From: Neisseria subflava
GTDB lineage: Bacteria; Pseudomonadota; Gammaproteobacteria; Burkholderiales; Neisseriaceae
Assembly: GCF_005221305.1 (NCBI RefSeq)
Contig: NZ_CP039887.1
Span: 744,001 to 808,000 of the forward strand
Length of the DNA: 64,000 bases
Direction: 5' to 3'
The position numbers and the translations under genes were made by a program. The notes under the pieces are model-generated. The model made no database searches. It was not told the DNA's origin and worked only from the letters and a program-made list of their open reading frames with translations. Within the stretch, counting starts at the first letter, position 1. Each line of letters begins with the position of its first letter. This document shows positions 30,652-38,800 of this stretch, piece by piece.

Positions 30652-32061
30652 ATGTCTATTAAATTTGCCGATTTGAACCTTGATAAAAACATTTTGTCTG
30701 CCGTACGCAGCGAGGGTTATGAAAGCCCGACCCCGATTCAGGCGCAGGCGATTCCGTTTGCTTTGGACGGCCGCGACATTATGGCTTCGGCACAAACCGG
30801 TTCAGGCAAAACCGCAGCTTTCCTGCTGCCGACTTTGCAAAAACTGACCAAGCGCAGCGAAAAACCAGGCAAAGGCCCGCGCGCTTTGGTGTTGACCCCG
30901 ACCCGCGAACTGGCGGCTCAAGTGGAAAAAAATGCGCTGGCGTATGCCAAAAATATGCGCTGGTTCCGTACTGTCAGCATTGTCGGCGGTGCATCTTTCG
31001 GCTATCAAACCCGTGCTTTGAGCAAACCGGTTGACCTGATTGTCGCTACTCCGGGCCGTCTGATGGACTTGATGCAGAGCGGTAAAGTTGATTTTGATCG
31101 TTTGGAAGTGCTGATTCTGGACGAAGCCGACCGTATGCTGGACATGGGCTTTATCGACGACATCGAAACCATCGTGGAAGCGACGCCGAGCGATCGTCAG
31201 ACTTTGTTGTTCTCCGCCACTTGGGACGGCGCGGTGGGCAAACTGGCGCGCAAACTGACCAAAGACCCTGAAGTCGTCGAAGTCGAGCGCGTGGATGACC
31301 AAGGCAAAATCGAAGAGCAGCTGTTGTACTGCGACGATATGCGCCATAAAAACCGCCTGCTCGACCACATCCTGCGCGATGCCAACATCGACCAATGCGT
31401 GATCTTTACATCCACTAAAGCCATGACCGAAGTCATCGCGGATGAATTGTACGAAAAAGGTTTTGCCGCCAACTGCCTGCACGGCGATATGCCGCAAGGC
31501 TGGCGTAACCGCACGCTGATGGACTTGCGCAAAGGCCGCTGCAAAATTTTGGTTGCCACCGACGTTGCCGCACGCGGTATCGACGTACCAACCATTACCC
31601 ACGTTATCAACTACGACTTGCCAAAACAGGCTGAAGACTATGTTCACCGCATCGGCCGTACCGGTCGCGCAGGCCGTACCGGTATTGCGATTACTTTTGC
31701 CGAAGTGAACGAATACGTCAAAGTACACAAAATTGAAAAATACATCGGCCGCAAATTACCTGAGCTGACCATCGAAGGCATGGAGCCGACACGTAAACGC
31801 AAATCTGCCGGTGGCAAACCGAAAGGTAAAGGCGGCTGGGGCGATCGTAAATCCGGCGGCTGGCGCGGCGATAAGAACCCGGCTAAAGAAGGCTTCGGCG
31901 GCAAATCACGCGGCGAAGGTCATAAAAAAGACGGTTTCAAGAAAGATGGCTTTAAGAAAGACGGTTTCAAGAAGTCTGACGGTTTCAAAAAAGGCGGCGA
32001 AGGCTTTAAAGGCAAGCACAAGTCTAACGACAGCTTTGGCGGCAAACACAAAAAAGGTTGA
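30652..32061 (+). CDS. rhlE: DEAD-box RNA helicase RhlE
   Basis: 469 residues. It unwinds RNA during ribosome assembly or mRNA decay. The core has FADLNLDKNIL (Q-motif region), AQTGSGKT at 47-54, PTRELA, DEAD at 157-160, SAT at 188-190, and in domain 2 ARGIDVP and HRIGRTGRAGRTG. After about residue 380 a basic tail follows, with an imperfect Lys-Lys-Asp-Gly-Phe repeat (at least four units) and Gly/Lys-rich ends that probably bind RNA. ATG 30652 has TTAGGA before it; an upstream ATG at 30631 is weaker. Confidence 0.93.
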   Translation: MSIKFADLNLDKNILSAVRSEGYESPTPIQAQAIPFALDGRDIMASAQTGSGKTAAFLLPTLQKLTKRSEKPGKGPRALVLTPTRELAAQVEKNALAYAKNMRWFRTVSIVGGASFGYQTRALSKPVDLIVATPGRLMDLMQSGKVDFDRLEVLILDEADRMLDMGFIDDIETIVEATPSDRQTLLFSATWDGAVGKLARKLTKDPEVVEVERVDDQGKIEEQLLYCDDMRHKNRLLDHILRDANIDQCVIFTSTKAMTEVIADELYEKGFAANCLHGDMPQGWRNRTLMDLRKGRCKILVATDVAARGIDVPTITHVINYDLPKQAEDYVHRIGRTGRAGRTGIAITFAEVNEYVKVHKIEKYIGRKLPELTIEGMEPTRKRKSAGGKPKGKGGWGDRKSGGWRGDKNPAKEGFGGKSRGEGHKKDGFKKDGFKKDGFKKSDGFKKGGEGFKGKHKSNDSFGGKHKKG

Positions 32062-32102
32062 TTGCTTCAATCTAAGGCCGTCTGAAATAAGACGATAAAA
32101 CG

Positions 32103-32131
32103 AAAGGGCGTGTGAAGACACGCTCTTTTTT
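32103..32131 (+). terminator. rho-independent terminator after rhlE
   Basis: AGGGCGTGT-GAAG-ACACGCTCT followed by T6, with one G-U pair; not a DUS. A lone AG-DUS lies just upstream. Confidence 0.8.
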
Positions 32132-32153
32132 ATGGTTTCGAGTTTTCGCATAT

Positions 32154-32185
32154 AAAAAAGCGTGGAATTGATCCCACGCTTTTTC
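32154..32185 (-). terminator. rho-independent terminator after leuB
   Basis: AAAAAGCGTGG and CCCACGCTTTTT flank a short loop; it faces the rhlE terminator between the converging genes. Confidence 0.75.
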
Positions 32186-32195
32186 AGACGGCCTC

Positions 32196-33266
32196 TTACA
32201 AAGCGGCCAATACGGCATCGCCCATTTCGGAGCAGGAAACCAGTTTGGTACCTTCTTCGTAAATGTCGCCGGTACGCAAGCCTTGTTGCAGTACTTTTTG
32301 TACGGCGTTTTCAACTTGTTGCGCGCGTGCTTCGTCGTTCAGGCTGTAACGCAGCAGCATGGCGAGGGACAATACGGTCGCCAGCGGATTGGCTTTGTTT
32401 TGACCGGCAATGTCTGGAGCAGAGCCGTGAGACGGTTCGTACAGGCCTTTGCCGTTTTCGTCCAAAGAAGCGGAAGGCAGCATCCCAATGGAACCGGTCA
32501 GCATGGACGCTTCGTCAGAGAGGATGTCGCCGAAGATGTTGCCGGTGGCAATCACGTCAAATTGTTTGGGGGCGCGTACCAATTGCATGGCAGCATTGTC
32601 GACGTACATATGGGAAAGCTCGACATCAGAGTATTCTTTGCCGATTTCTTCAAAGATTTCGCGCCACAGTTCGGTGGTTTCCAAAACGTTGGCTTTGCCT
32701 ACGGAGCAGACTTTTTTGCTGCGTTTTTGGGCGGATTGGAAGGCAACGTGGGCAATACGGCGGATTTCGCTTTCGCTGTATTTCATGGTGTTGTAGCCTT
32801 CGCGTTCGCCGTTTTCCAAAACACGGATGCCGCGCGGTTCGCCAAAGTAAATATCGCCGGTCAGTTCGCGTACGATAAGGATGTCGAGGCCGGCTACAAT
32901 TTCCGGTTTCAAAGTAGAAGCATTGGCCAGCTCTTTATACAAAATGGCAGGGCGCAGGTTGGCAAACAGATTCAAGTCTTTACGGATGGCCAACAAGCCG
33001 CGTTCAGGGCGCAGCGGACGGTCGAGATTGTCGTATTGAGGAGAACCGACTGCACCAAGCAGGACGGCATCGGCTTTACGGCAAAGGTTTTGCGTGAATT
33101 CTGGATAAGGATGGCCGTATTCGTCATAGGCTTCGCCGCCCAAAGGTGCGTATTCGTAGCTGACATCCAAACCTTGTTCGATAAGTTTGTCGAGTACACG
33201 GACGGTTTCTGCAACGATTTCAGGGCCGATGCCGTCGCCGCGCAAGATAGCGATATGTTTGGTCAT
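32196..33266 (-). CDS. leuB: 3-isopropylmalate dehydrogenase
   Basis: 356-residue NAD-dependent decarboxylating dehydrogenase of leucine synthesis. The motifs GDGIGPEIV near the N-terminus, LRPERGLLAIRKDLNLFANLRP in the middle and the nucleotide site HGSAPDIAGQNKANP near 280 are clear. AAGGAAA stands before the ATG. leuD and leuC lie upstream on the same strand but with four and then two small genes between, so the leu genes are grouped but not one compact operon. Confidence 0.95.
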   Translation of the reverse strand: MTKHIAILRGDGIGPEIVAETVRVLDKLIEQGLDVSYEYAPLGGEAYDEYGHPYPEFTQNLCRKADAVLLGAVGSPQYDNLDRPLRPERGLLAIRKDLNLFANLRPAILYKELANASTLKPEIVAGLDILIVRELTGDIYFGEPRGIRVLENGEREGYNTMKYSESEIRRIAHVAFQSAQKRSKKVCSVGKANVLETTELWREIFEEIGKEYSDVELSHMYVDNAAMQLVRAPKQFDVIATGNIFGDILSDEASMLTGSIGMLPSASLDENGKGLYEPSHGSAPDIAGQNKANPLATVLSLAMLLRYSLNDEARAQQVENAVQKVLQQGLRTGDIYEEGTKLVSCSEMGDAVLAAL

Positions 33267-33332
33267 TTCGGATTTCCTTATGGGAAGGTTTTAGGTAAAG
33301 GGCAGGCTGTCAGTTTTTCAGACGGCCTTAAA

Positions 33333-34196
33333 TCAATTTGCTCTGAAAACGCTGATTGTACCATTATGGTACTGGCAAAGCTGGGTAGAAATCGCGTAGG
33401 CAGATTCTTCAAATGCCTGCAGGGCGATATTCGCCATCGCCTGCAAAGCTTCTTCATCGGACGGGCTGCAAACGAGCAGGGCATTGCGTGCCGGAACTGC
33501 AAAAACAGGGTTGGCCGGCAGCATAGGATCGTCTTTAAGTACCTCGTCCAAAAGCAAAATCAGGGAAGCATCATAGTCGTTGTCCAAATGGATTTGAGCC
33601 AATGACCAACCTTCGGCATGATGGATTTGGACACGTCCATTCATCCGTTGGCGCAAATTATCCATGGCGGTACGATACAAGGCGTCTTCATCTTCAATAC
33701 CGGCCTCTTTCATATGCTCACGATTGAGCGTATGCATGGATTCGTCCGTATCCACCATATAAAGCAACATGATATCGCCCGCAATCGGTTTGTATACCAG
33801 GTAATCGGCAGGTTCGGCTTCATCCGTATTTGTAATCAGTCTGGCGTTTTCCAGATAAATCGTATTTTTAATCGTCGGAAGAATTTGTTGTGCTGAAACA
33901 CTGGCATCAGTGTCTTGAATCTTATAGATAACCGCTAAATTGGCTGCAACAATAGCTTCCAAGGCCTCAGGATTTTGCAGATAACTTGTGTAATGGTTGC
34001 TCAAATATGTGCTGAATGATGCTTCATCGTCTTTGGAAAAATGGACAATAATCGGCGAAGACGCAATAGTTTCGCCCCAGTCGATTTTTGCCTCAAGATG
34101 CAATTCTTCTTGAATGCGACGGGCAAAGTATTCGACAAATTCCTGCCAAGTCATTAATTTAGGTTTGGAGCGGAACAACCTGCTGAAAAAAGACAT
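33333..34196 (-). CDS. DUF1444 (YtpQ-like) protein
   Basis: 287 residues, acidic and soluble. The layout (MTWQEFVEYF at the start, then a long alpha/beta region with DYLVYKPIAGDIMLLYMVD) is that of DUF1444/YtpQ proteins, whose function is unknown. AGGACA precedes the start. It is the first gene upstream of leuB on the same strand, separated by about 65 bp with a single DUS. No catalytic residues can be proposed. Confidence 0.7.
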   Translation of the reverse strand: MSFFSRLFRSKPKLMTWQEFVEYFARRIQEELHLEAKIDWGETIASSPIIVHFSKDDEASFSTYLSNHYTSYLQNPEALEAIVAANLAVIYKIQDTDASVSAQQILPTIKNTIYLENARLITNTDEAEPADYLVYKPIAGDIMLLYMVDTDESMHTLNREHMKEAGIEDEDALYRTAMDNLRQRMNGRVQIHHAEGWSLAQIHLDNDYDASLILLLDEVLKDDPMLPANPVFAVPARNALLVCSPSDEEALQAMANIALQAFEESAYAISTQLCQYHNGTISVFRAN

Positions 34197-34234
34197 ATTG
34201 TGTCCTGAATAAGGGGATAAGGCCGTCTGAAAAA

Positions 34235-34696
34235 TTATAGACGTTCGGTTTCAACACGGATTTTAAAAACAACTTTGCGTATGTTCGGTCTGTCGCCGAC
34301 CAATGGGGCATGCGCATCATTCGGGTAAAATAGCGCAAATTCGCCGGGCTCCAAAGTTAACCAGGTTTCCGGCTCACAATCGAAAAACTCGATGTCGCGC
34401 TTTTCGTCGTAGCCCAAACCGTTTTTCAGACGACCCCTGTCTATCCAGCCGTAGGTTTCTTCCCCGCTGATGGGGACTTGGATGTCGATGTGTTTCAAAT
34501 GCGCTTCGGGCTTGGCTTCGGCTTTGCCCCTCATCGGTTCGCTGCCGACAAAGAGGCGGATATTGGGGTTTGCGCACGGCACTTGTCCGTCGGGTAGGGC
34601 GGCGAAATCCAGCGTTTGCAGCAGATGGAAGGCGTCGGCGAAGGCGGGGTGCAGTGCGGCGTAGCGGGCGGCGTTGGTGATGGTGTCGGTAATCAT
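34235..34696 (-). CDS. YhcH/YjgK/YiaL family protein
   Basis: 153-residue cupin-like protein of the DUF386 family; relatives are sugar or sialic-acid catabolism accessory enzymes (possible anomerase). The pattern AHLKHIDIQVPISGEETYGW, YDEKRDIEFFD and the C-terminal PNDAHAPLVGD carry the His/Glu/Asp typical of the metal site. No sugar genes flank it here, so the role in this organism is open. A mucosa-like DUS is embedded in the coding region. Confidence 0.82.
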   Translation of the reverse strand: MITDTITNAARYAALHPAFADAFHLLQTLDFAALPDGQVPCANPNIRLFVGSEPMRGKAEAKPEAHLKHIDIQVPISGEETYGWIDRGRLKNGLGYDEKRDIEFFDCEPETWLTLEPGEFALFYPNDAHAPLVGDRPNIRKVVFKIRVETERL

Positions 34697-34731
34697 GTTT
34701 TGCAGAAAGAGATAAAAAGGCCGTCTGAAAA

Positions 34732-35457
34732 TTAAACCTCAGGGTGTAGCGAAGCCAATACGTTCTTCAAGATGCCTTGCCGGAAGACAAATAAGACTTC
34801 AGTATAGGCGGCACCATCTCCGATGATGGTCGTTAAGAAAAGGGTATCGTCTTTAGCGCGGTAGTAACAGTGGCTCAGTTGCGCATTATCGCCTGCCTTT
34901 TCAAAATATGGGTCGAACAGGTAGTCATATTGGGCTCGGGGAGCGATTTGTGTTTTACCGTTGCGGAAAAAGGCAATTTCACGATAGTGGCTGAATGGAA
35001 TTGTACCGTCAGTGCCGAACATTTCTTTTCCGCGATAATGGGAAAGTCCGTATTGATCGTGTGTAAACAGATGTTTTTCTTTCTTATAGTTGAAACGTTC
35101 CGATTTAATGCGCACGCCCATGCCGTTTTTTTTGCAGGTAAAGCCGTCGGCAGTAGCCGTAACGGGGATGCTTTCATAACGCGACAACGGAATCAGTCGC
35201 GAAGTATGAACCCAGCCATCCAGGCTTTTTTTGCCGCGCAAATCGTAGGTCATCTGCCAACCGTGTTCTAAATGAAGCTTTCCCTCCATCTCGGGGGTAT
35301 AAACATGGGTACCGTTTGGAATTTTGGTCAGGATTCGGCTTTGGGTGTTCGGTTGTTCGCGTAAGTTACTGTATCCGTCAGGATCTTGAATTTCTGAGAA
35401 TTCCGCATGTGCGGCGAGGCTGATAAAAAGTATAGGGAGCAGGATAATTTTTTTCAT
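34732..35457 (-). CDS. secreted protein with an SH3-like domain
   Basis: 241 residues. A Sec signal of 18 residues (ends AAHA) is followed by a bacterial SH3 module at about 20-95 (GYSNLREQPNTQSRILTKIP, ending SLDGWVHTSRL), which in exported proteins usually binds cell wall or protein ligands. The remaining 145 residues are unrecognised, with two Cys (103 and about 202) that could be oxidised in the periplasm. It lies in the leuB-leuD gap, same strand. Confidence 0.72.
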   Translation of the reverse strand: MKKIILLPILFISLAAHAEFSEIQDPDGYSNLREQPNTQSRILTKIPNGTHVYTPEMEGKLHLEHGWQMTYDLRGKKSLDGWVHTSRLIPLSRYESIPVTATADGFTCKKNGMGVRIKSERFNYKKEKHLFTHDQYGLSHYRGKEMFGTDGTIPFSHYREIAFFRNGKTQIAPRAQYDYLFDPYFEKAGDNAQLSHCYYRAKDDTLFLTTIIGDGAAYTEVLFVFRQGILKNVLASLHPEV

Positions 35458-35537
35458 GGTGTTGTGTGTGTGAAATTGTTGGGTATGTTTTTCAAATATG
35501 ATGGCAAAGAGTAACGATCTGATTGTGTGTTAATAAA

Positions 35538-35583
35538 AGAGGTCGTCTGAAAATTCGCTACGCTCGTTTTCAGACGACCTCAT
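35538..35583 (-). terminator. paired mucosa-type DUS terminator after leuD
   Basis: AGGTCGTCTGAAAA and TTTTCAGACGACCT, enclosing a small GCTACGCTCG loop. Confidence 0.75.
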
Positions 35584-35589
35584 CGTTTA

Positions 35590-36231
35590 TCAACCGTTAA
35601 ACAGCCAAGGTTGGCTTTGGCGGCGTTTTTCTTCGAAATCGCGGATTTCGTCGGCGTGTTGCAGGGTCAGTCCGATTTCGTCCAAGCCGTTTAAGAGGCA
35701 GTGTTTGCGGTGTTCGGTAATATCGAATGTAAATGTTTCACCGCTAGGGGTGGTCAGGGTTTGTTCGGCAAGGTTGATGGAGAGCTGATAGCCTTCGTTG
35801 GCTTCAACTTCTTTGAAAAGCTGGTCAACCTGTTCTTCTGTCAAAACGATAGGTAAAAGGCCGTTTTTGTAGCAGTTGTTGAAGAAGATGTCGGCAAAGC
35901 TGGGGGCGATAACGGCGCGGAAGCCGTAGTCGTCCAATGCCCAAGGGGCGTGTTCGCGTGAAGAGCCGCAACCGAAGTTTTTACGCGTCAACAGGATTTG
36001 TGCGCCTTGATAGCGTGGCTGGTTCAGAGAGAAATCCGGATTCAATGGGCGTTTGCTGTTGTCCATGCCCGGTTCGCCGTGGTCGAGGTAACGCCATTCG
36101 TCAAAGGCATTGGGACCGAAGCCGCTGCGTTTGATGGATTTCAGAAATTGTTTGGGGATGATGGCGTCGGTATCGACGTTGCTGCGGTCGAGCGGGGCAA
36201 CGATGGCGGTAATTTTGGTAAAGGCTTTCAT
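35590..36231 (-). CDS. leuD: 3-isopropylmalate dehydratase, small subunit
   Basis: 213 residues. It supplies the swivel domain of isopropylmalate isomerase with LeuC. Family marks are LDRSNVDTDAIIPKQFLK near the N-terminus, LLTRKNFGCGSSREHAPWAL in the middle and NNCYKNGLLPI. leuC is 900 bp upstream, with a VOC-domain gene and a lipoprotein gene between the two subunit genes, which is unusual since they normally adjoin. Confidence 0.94.
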   Translation of the reverse strand: MKAFTKITAIVAPLDRSNVDTDAIIPKQFLKSIKRSGFGPNAFDEWRYLDHGEPGMDNSKRPLNPDFSLNQPRYQGAQILLTRKNFGCGSSREHAPWALDDYGFRAVIAPSFADIFFNNCYKNGLLPIVLTEEQVDQLFKEVEANEGYQLSINLAEQTLTTPSGETFTFDITEHRKHCLLNGLDEIGLTLQHADEIRDFEEKRRQSQPWLFNG

Positions 36232-36276
36232 GTCAGATTCTTATAGTAATAATGGGAAATTATATGGCTATTCGGG

Positions 36277-36642
36277 TTAGCGTGTGCTGTGCAAACCGAT
36301 TCGGTTGCCTTCTGTATCTTCGATAAATGCTGCAAAGCCGTTGGCAATGCGGAATTTCTCTTGTAACAGTTTGCCGCCTGCTGCGACGGCTTTTTCTGCT
36401 GTTTCGGCACAATCCGGGCAATTGAAGAAAATGGTTGTACCGCCGTGGCCGGGCTGGGCGTTGCTGTCATGCCAAATCATGCCGGCCGTACCGTGTTGGG
36501 TGTAATCGGCCGGAAAAATGATGAAACGGAATCCGTTGCCGCCAACGTCTTGCAGGGGCTTGTCGAATACGGATTCGTAAAAGGCTTTGGCGCGATCCAA
36601 ATCATGAGCGTGAATACCAAACCAGCTTGACGGATTACTCAT
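36277..36642 (-). CDS. VOC/glyoxalase-like domain protein
   Basis: 121 residues from ATG 36642, which has AAGGAAG upstream. A single vicinal-oxygen-chelate unit pair is suggested by WFGIHAHDLDRAKAFYESVF at the start and the C-terminal GFAAFIEDTEGNRIGLHS. The metal-type His/Glu positions are at His10 and Glu near 112. These proteins include lyases and dioxygenases, so the activity cannot be predicted. It lies between leuC and leuD. Confidence 0.78.
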   Translation of the reverse strand: MSNPSSWFGIHAHDLDRAKAFYESVFDKPLQDVGGNGFRFIIFPADYTQHGTAGMIWHDSNAQPGHGGTTIFFNCPDCAETAEKAVAAGGKLLQEKFRIANGFAAFIEDTEGNRIGLHSTR

Positions 36643-36696
36643 TGTTTCTTCCTTTTGCTTGGAATCGTGAAAATGTCTGAACAAATAATAAAGTAT

Positions 36697-36737
36697 CAGG
36701 CCGTCTGAAACGGAGTCAGGAGGTTCAGACGGCCTGA
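36697..36737 (-). terminator. paired AG-DUS terminator after the lipoprotein gene
   Basis: CAGGCCGTCTGAA and TTCAGACGGCCTG around a GGAGTCAGGAGG loop. Confidence 0.7.
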
Positions 36738-36746
36738 TTTACCGAA

Positions 36747-37001
36747 TTATTCGGTAGCGGCTTCGATTTTTTCTCCAACATGACTCATGCCGCGGCCCAC
36801 TGCATTGCCGCCTTTTTTAACGGCTTCGCCGGTTTTTTCGGCAATGTTTTCAGCAGTTTCTTTGGTTTTATCGGCTACGCGCTCGGCAGTCTCTTTGGTT
36901 TTGTCCCAATTGCGGTTGGCATCGTTTTTTGCGCCGGACCAAGTGCTGGAACAAGCTGACAGGATGAGGGCTGCGGCAGCCAATGCAAACAGTTTTTTCA
37001 T
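36747..37001 (-). CDS. small lipoprotein with amphipathic Lys/Thr-Glu repeat
   Basis: 84 residues from ATG 37001 (AAAGGAA upstream). Signal and lipobox ALILSAC place the acylated Cys at 17. The mature part repeats an 11-residue unit, DKTKETAERVA / DKTKETAENIA / EKTGEAVKKGG, giving an amphipathic helix like late-embryogenesis or YtxH-type stress proteins. It lies between leuC and leuD, flanked by DUS elements. Function unknown; an envelope-stress role is a guess. Confidence 0.72.
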   Translation of the reverse strand: MKKLFALAAAALILSACSSTWSGAKNDANRNWDKTKETAERVADKTKETAENIAEKTGEAVKKGGNAVGRGMSHVGEKIEAATE

Positions 37002-37085
37002 ACTAGATTCCTTTCGAGTTATCAATGATTGAGAAGGTTTTCGGACGTTTTGCGCAATAGGAAAACTTACTTGAGCAAGGTATTG

Positions 37086-37123
37086 TTTCAGACGGCCTGA
37101 TCAATAAAGGCCGTCTGAAAATA
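37086..37123 (-). terminator. DUS pair after leuC
   Basis: TTTCAGACGGCCT and AGGCCGTCTGAAA around TGATCAATAA; the uptake sequences point inward. Confidence 0.65.
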
Positions 37124-37125
37124 CT

Positions 37126-38535
37126 TTAAGCCATAGTGCGGATGTCGGTAAAGTGGCCGGTAACCGCGGCTGCGGCTGCCATGGCAGGGCTGACGAGGTG
37201 GGTGCGTCCGCCGTTGCCTTGACGGCCTTCAAAGTTACGGTTGGAAGTGGAGGCGCAACGTTGTCCCGGGGTCAGACGGTCGGCATTCATGGCGAGGCAC
37301 ATAGAGCAACCCGGCTCGCGCCATTCAAAACCGGCTTCGATAAATACTTCGTGCAAGCCTTCTTTTTCGGCCTGTTCTTTCACTAAACCGGAGCCGGGAA
37401 CAATCAATACGCGTTGTACATTGTCCGCTTTTTTACGGCCTTTGGCGATGGCGGCGGCCTCGCGCAAGTCTTCGATACGGCTGTTGGTGCAAGAACCGAT
37501 AAAGACGATATCGACAGGGATTTCGTTTAATGGCGTACCGGCTTCCAAGCCCATGTATTCAAGGGCGCGTTCCATGCCGCTGCGTTTGACCGGATCGGCT
37601 TCTTCGGCAGGATTAGGCACTTTGCCGCTGATGTCCAAAACCATTTCAGGCGATGTGCCCCAAGTTACTTGAGGCTCGATGTCTTCAGCTTTGAAGTGGT
37701 ATTCTTTATCGAATACGGCGCCTTCGTCAGACACCAGCGTGCGCCAGTATTCGACGGCTTTGTCCCACGCTTCGCCTTTAGGTGCGAAAGGTTTGCCTTT
37801 TACATAGTCGATGGTGGTTTGGTCGACGGCAACCATGCCTGAGCGCGCACCGGCTTCAATCGCCATATTGCACAGGGTCATGCGGCCTTCCATAGAAAGG
37901 CTGCGAATGGCTTCGCCGCCGAACTCGATGGCGTAGCCCGTGCCGCCTGCCGTGCCGATTTGTCCGATGATATAGAGGGCGACGTCTTTGGCGGTAACGC
38001 CCGGTTTCAGACGACCTTCAACGGCAATCAGCATGGATTTGGATTTTTTCGCGGTAATGCACTGGGTCGCCATGGTGTGTTCGACTTCGGAAGTGCCGAT
38101 ACCGTGTGCCAGCGCGCCGAACGCGCCGTGGGTAGAGGTGTGCGAGTCGCCGCAGACAACGGTCATGCCGGGCAGGGTTGCGCCTTGTTCCGGTCCCATA
38201 ACGTGCACAATGCCTTGGCCTTTATCCATAAACGGGAAGTAGGCAAGTGCGCCAAACTCTTTAATGTTTTTGTCCAAAGTATCGACTTGCAGTTTGGAAA
38301 TCGGATCTTGGATACCTTTGTCCCAGTCGCCGGTCGGGGTGTTGTGGTCGGCTGTGGAGACTACGCTGTCGATACGCCAGAGTTTGCGGCCGGCCATTTT
38401 CAAGCCTTCAAATGCTTGCGGGCTGGTTACTTCGTGAACCAGGTGGCGGTCGATGTAAAGCAGGACAGTGCCGTCTTCTTCTTCGCGGACGACGTGGCTG
38501 TTCCAAAGTTTATCGTAAAGGGTTTGTGCGCTCAT
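37126..38535 (-). CDS. leuC: 3-isopropylmalate dehydratase, large subunit
   Basis: 469-residue aconitase-superfamily protein that, with LeuD, isomerises 2- to 3-isopropylmalate. Cluster ligands are visible in IGSCTNSRIEDL and in REPGCSMCLAMN, and HTSTHGAFGALAHGIGTSEVEH is the conserved middle block. The first three residues before the family's TLYDKLW are as expected for this start. It is divergent from gshA across a 265-bp region with a long inverted repeat. Confidence 0.95.
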   Translation of the reverse strand: MSAQTLYDKLWNSHVVREEEDGTVLLYIDRHLVHEVTSPQAFEGLKMAGRKLWRIDSVVSTADHNTPTGDWDKGIQDPISKLQVDTLDKNIKEFGALAYFPFMDKGQGIVHVMGPEQGATLPGMTVVCGDSHTSTHGAFGALAHGIGTSEVEHTMATQCITAKKSKSMLIAVEGRLKPGVTAKDVALYIIGQIGTAGGTGYAIEFGGEAIRSLSMEGRMTLCNMAIEAGARSGMVAVDQTTIDYVKGKPFAPKGEAWDKAVEYWRTLVSDEGAVFDKEYHFKAEDIEPQVTWGTSPEMVLDISGKVPNPAEEADPVKRSGMERALEYMGLEAGTPLNEIPVDIVFIGSCTNSRIEDLREAAAIAKGRKKADNVQRVLIVPGSGLVKEQAEKEGLHEVFIEAGFEWREPGCSMCLAMNADRLTPGQRCASTSNRNFEGRQGNGGRTHLVSPAMAAAAAVTGHFTDIRTMA

Positions 38536-38623
38536 GATGAGTATTCTTTGCTATTGTTAGGTATGAATGATGGTTTGCGTTTATGGGCGGATTTTAGGCT
38601 TTTTATAGGGGCTGTGCAATAGA

Positions 38624-38726
38624 AATTTGTCCAATTTTTAAAATTTGTTGCAAAGTTTCAAAAAACCTTATTAAAAATTAGACAAATTGTAGAATTGTTG
38701 ACAAAAAGATGCATCTTATCTGAAAG
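38624..38726. promoter_or_regulatory. leuC/gshA intergenic control region with long inverted repeat
   Basis: AATTTGTCCAATTTTTA (38624-38640) faces TAAAAATTAGACAAATT (38672-38688): 17-bp arms with one mismatch, 31 bp apart. Ten bases later TTGACA (38698-38703) is followed by a perfect 12-bp palindrome AAGATGCATCTT (38706-38717). The region between leuC and gshA holds no gene. The first repeat is suited to a dimeric regulator; the palindrome could be an operator in the gshA promoter. Confidence 0.5.
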
Positions 38727-38800
38727 AATACTTGTCGAAATGCACTAAAAAGTTCTATCATTCTCACTCAATATCCACACTTAACAAAGAGGTATAGAGA

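Noticed and set aside
32283..33605. 440-codon plus-strand frame opposite leuB
   Set aside because: It is the antisense shadow of leuB and the DUF1444 gene, with no ribosome binding site and no recognisable domain.
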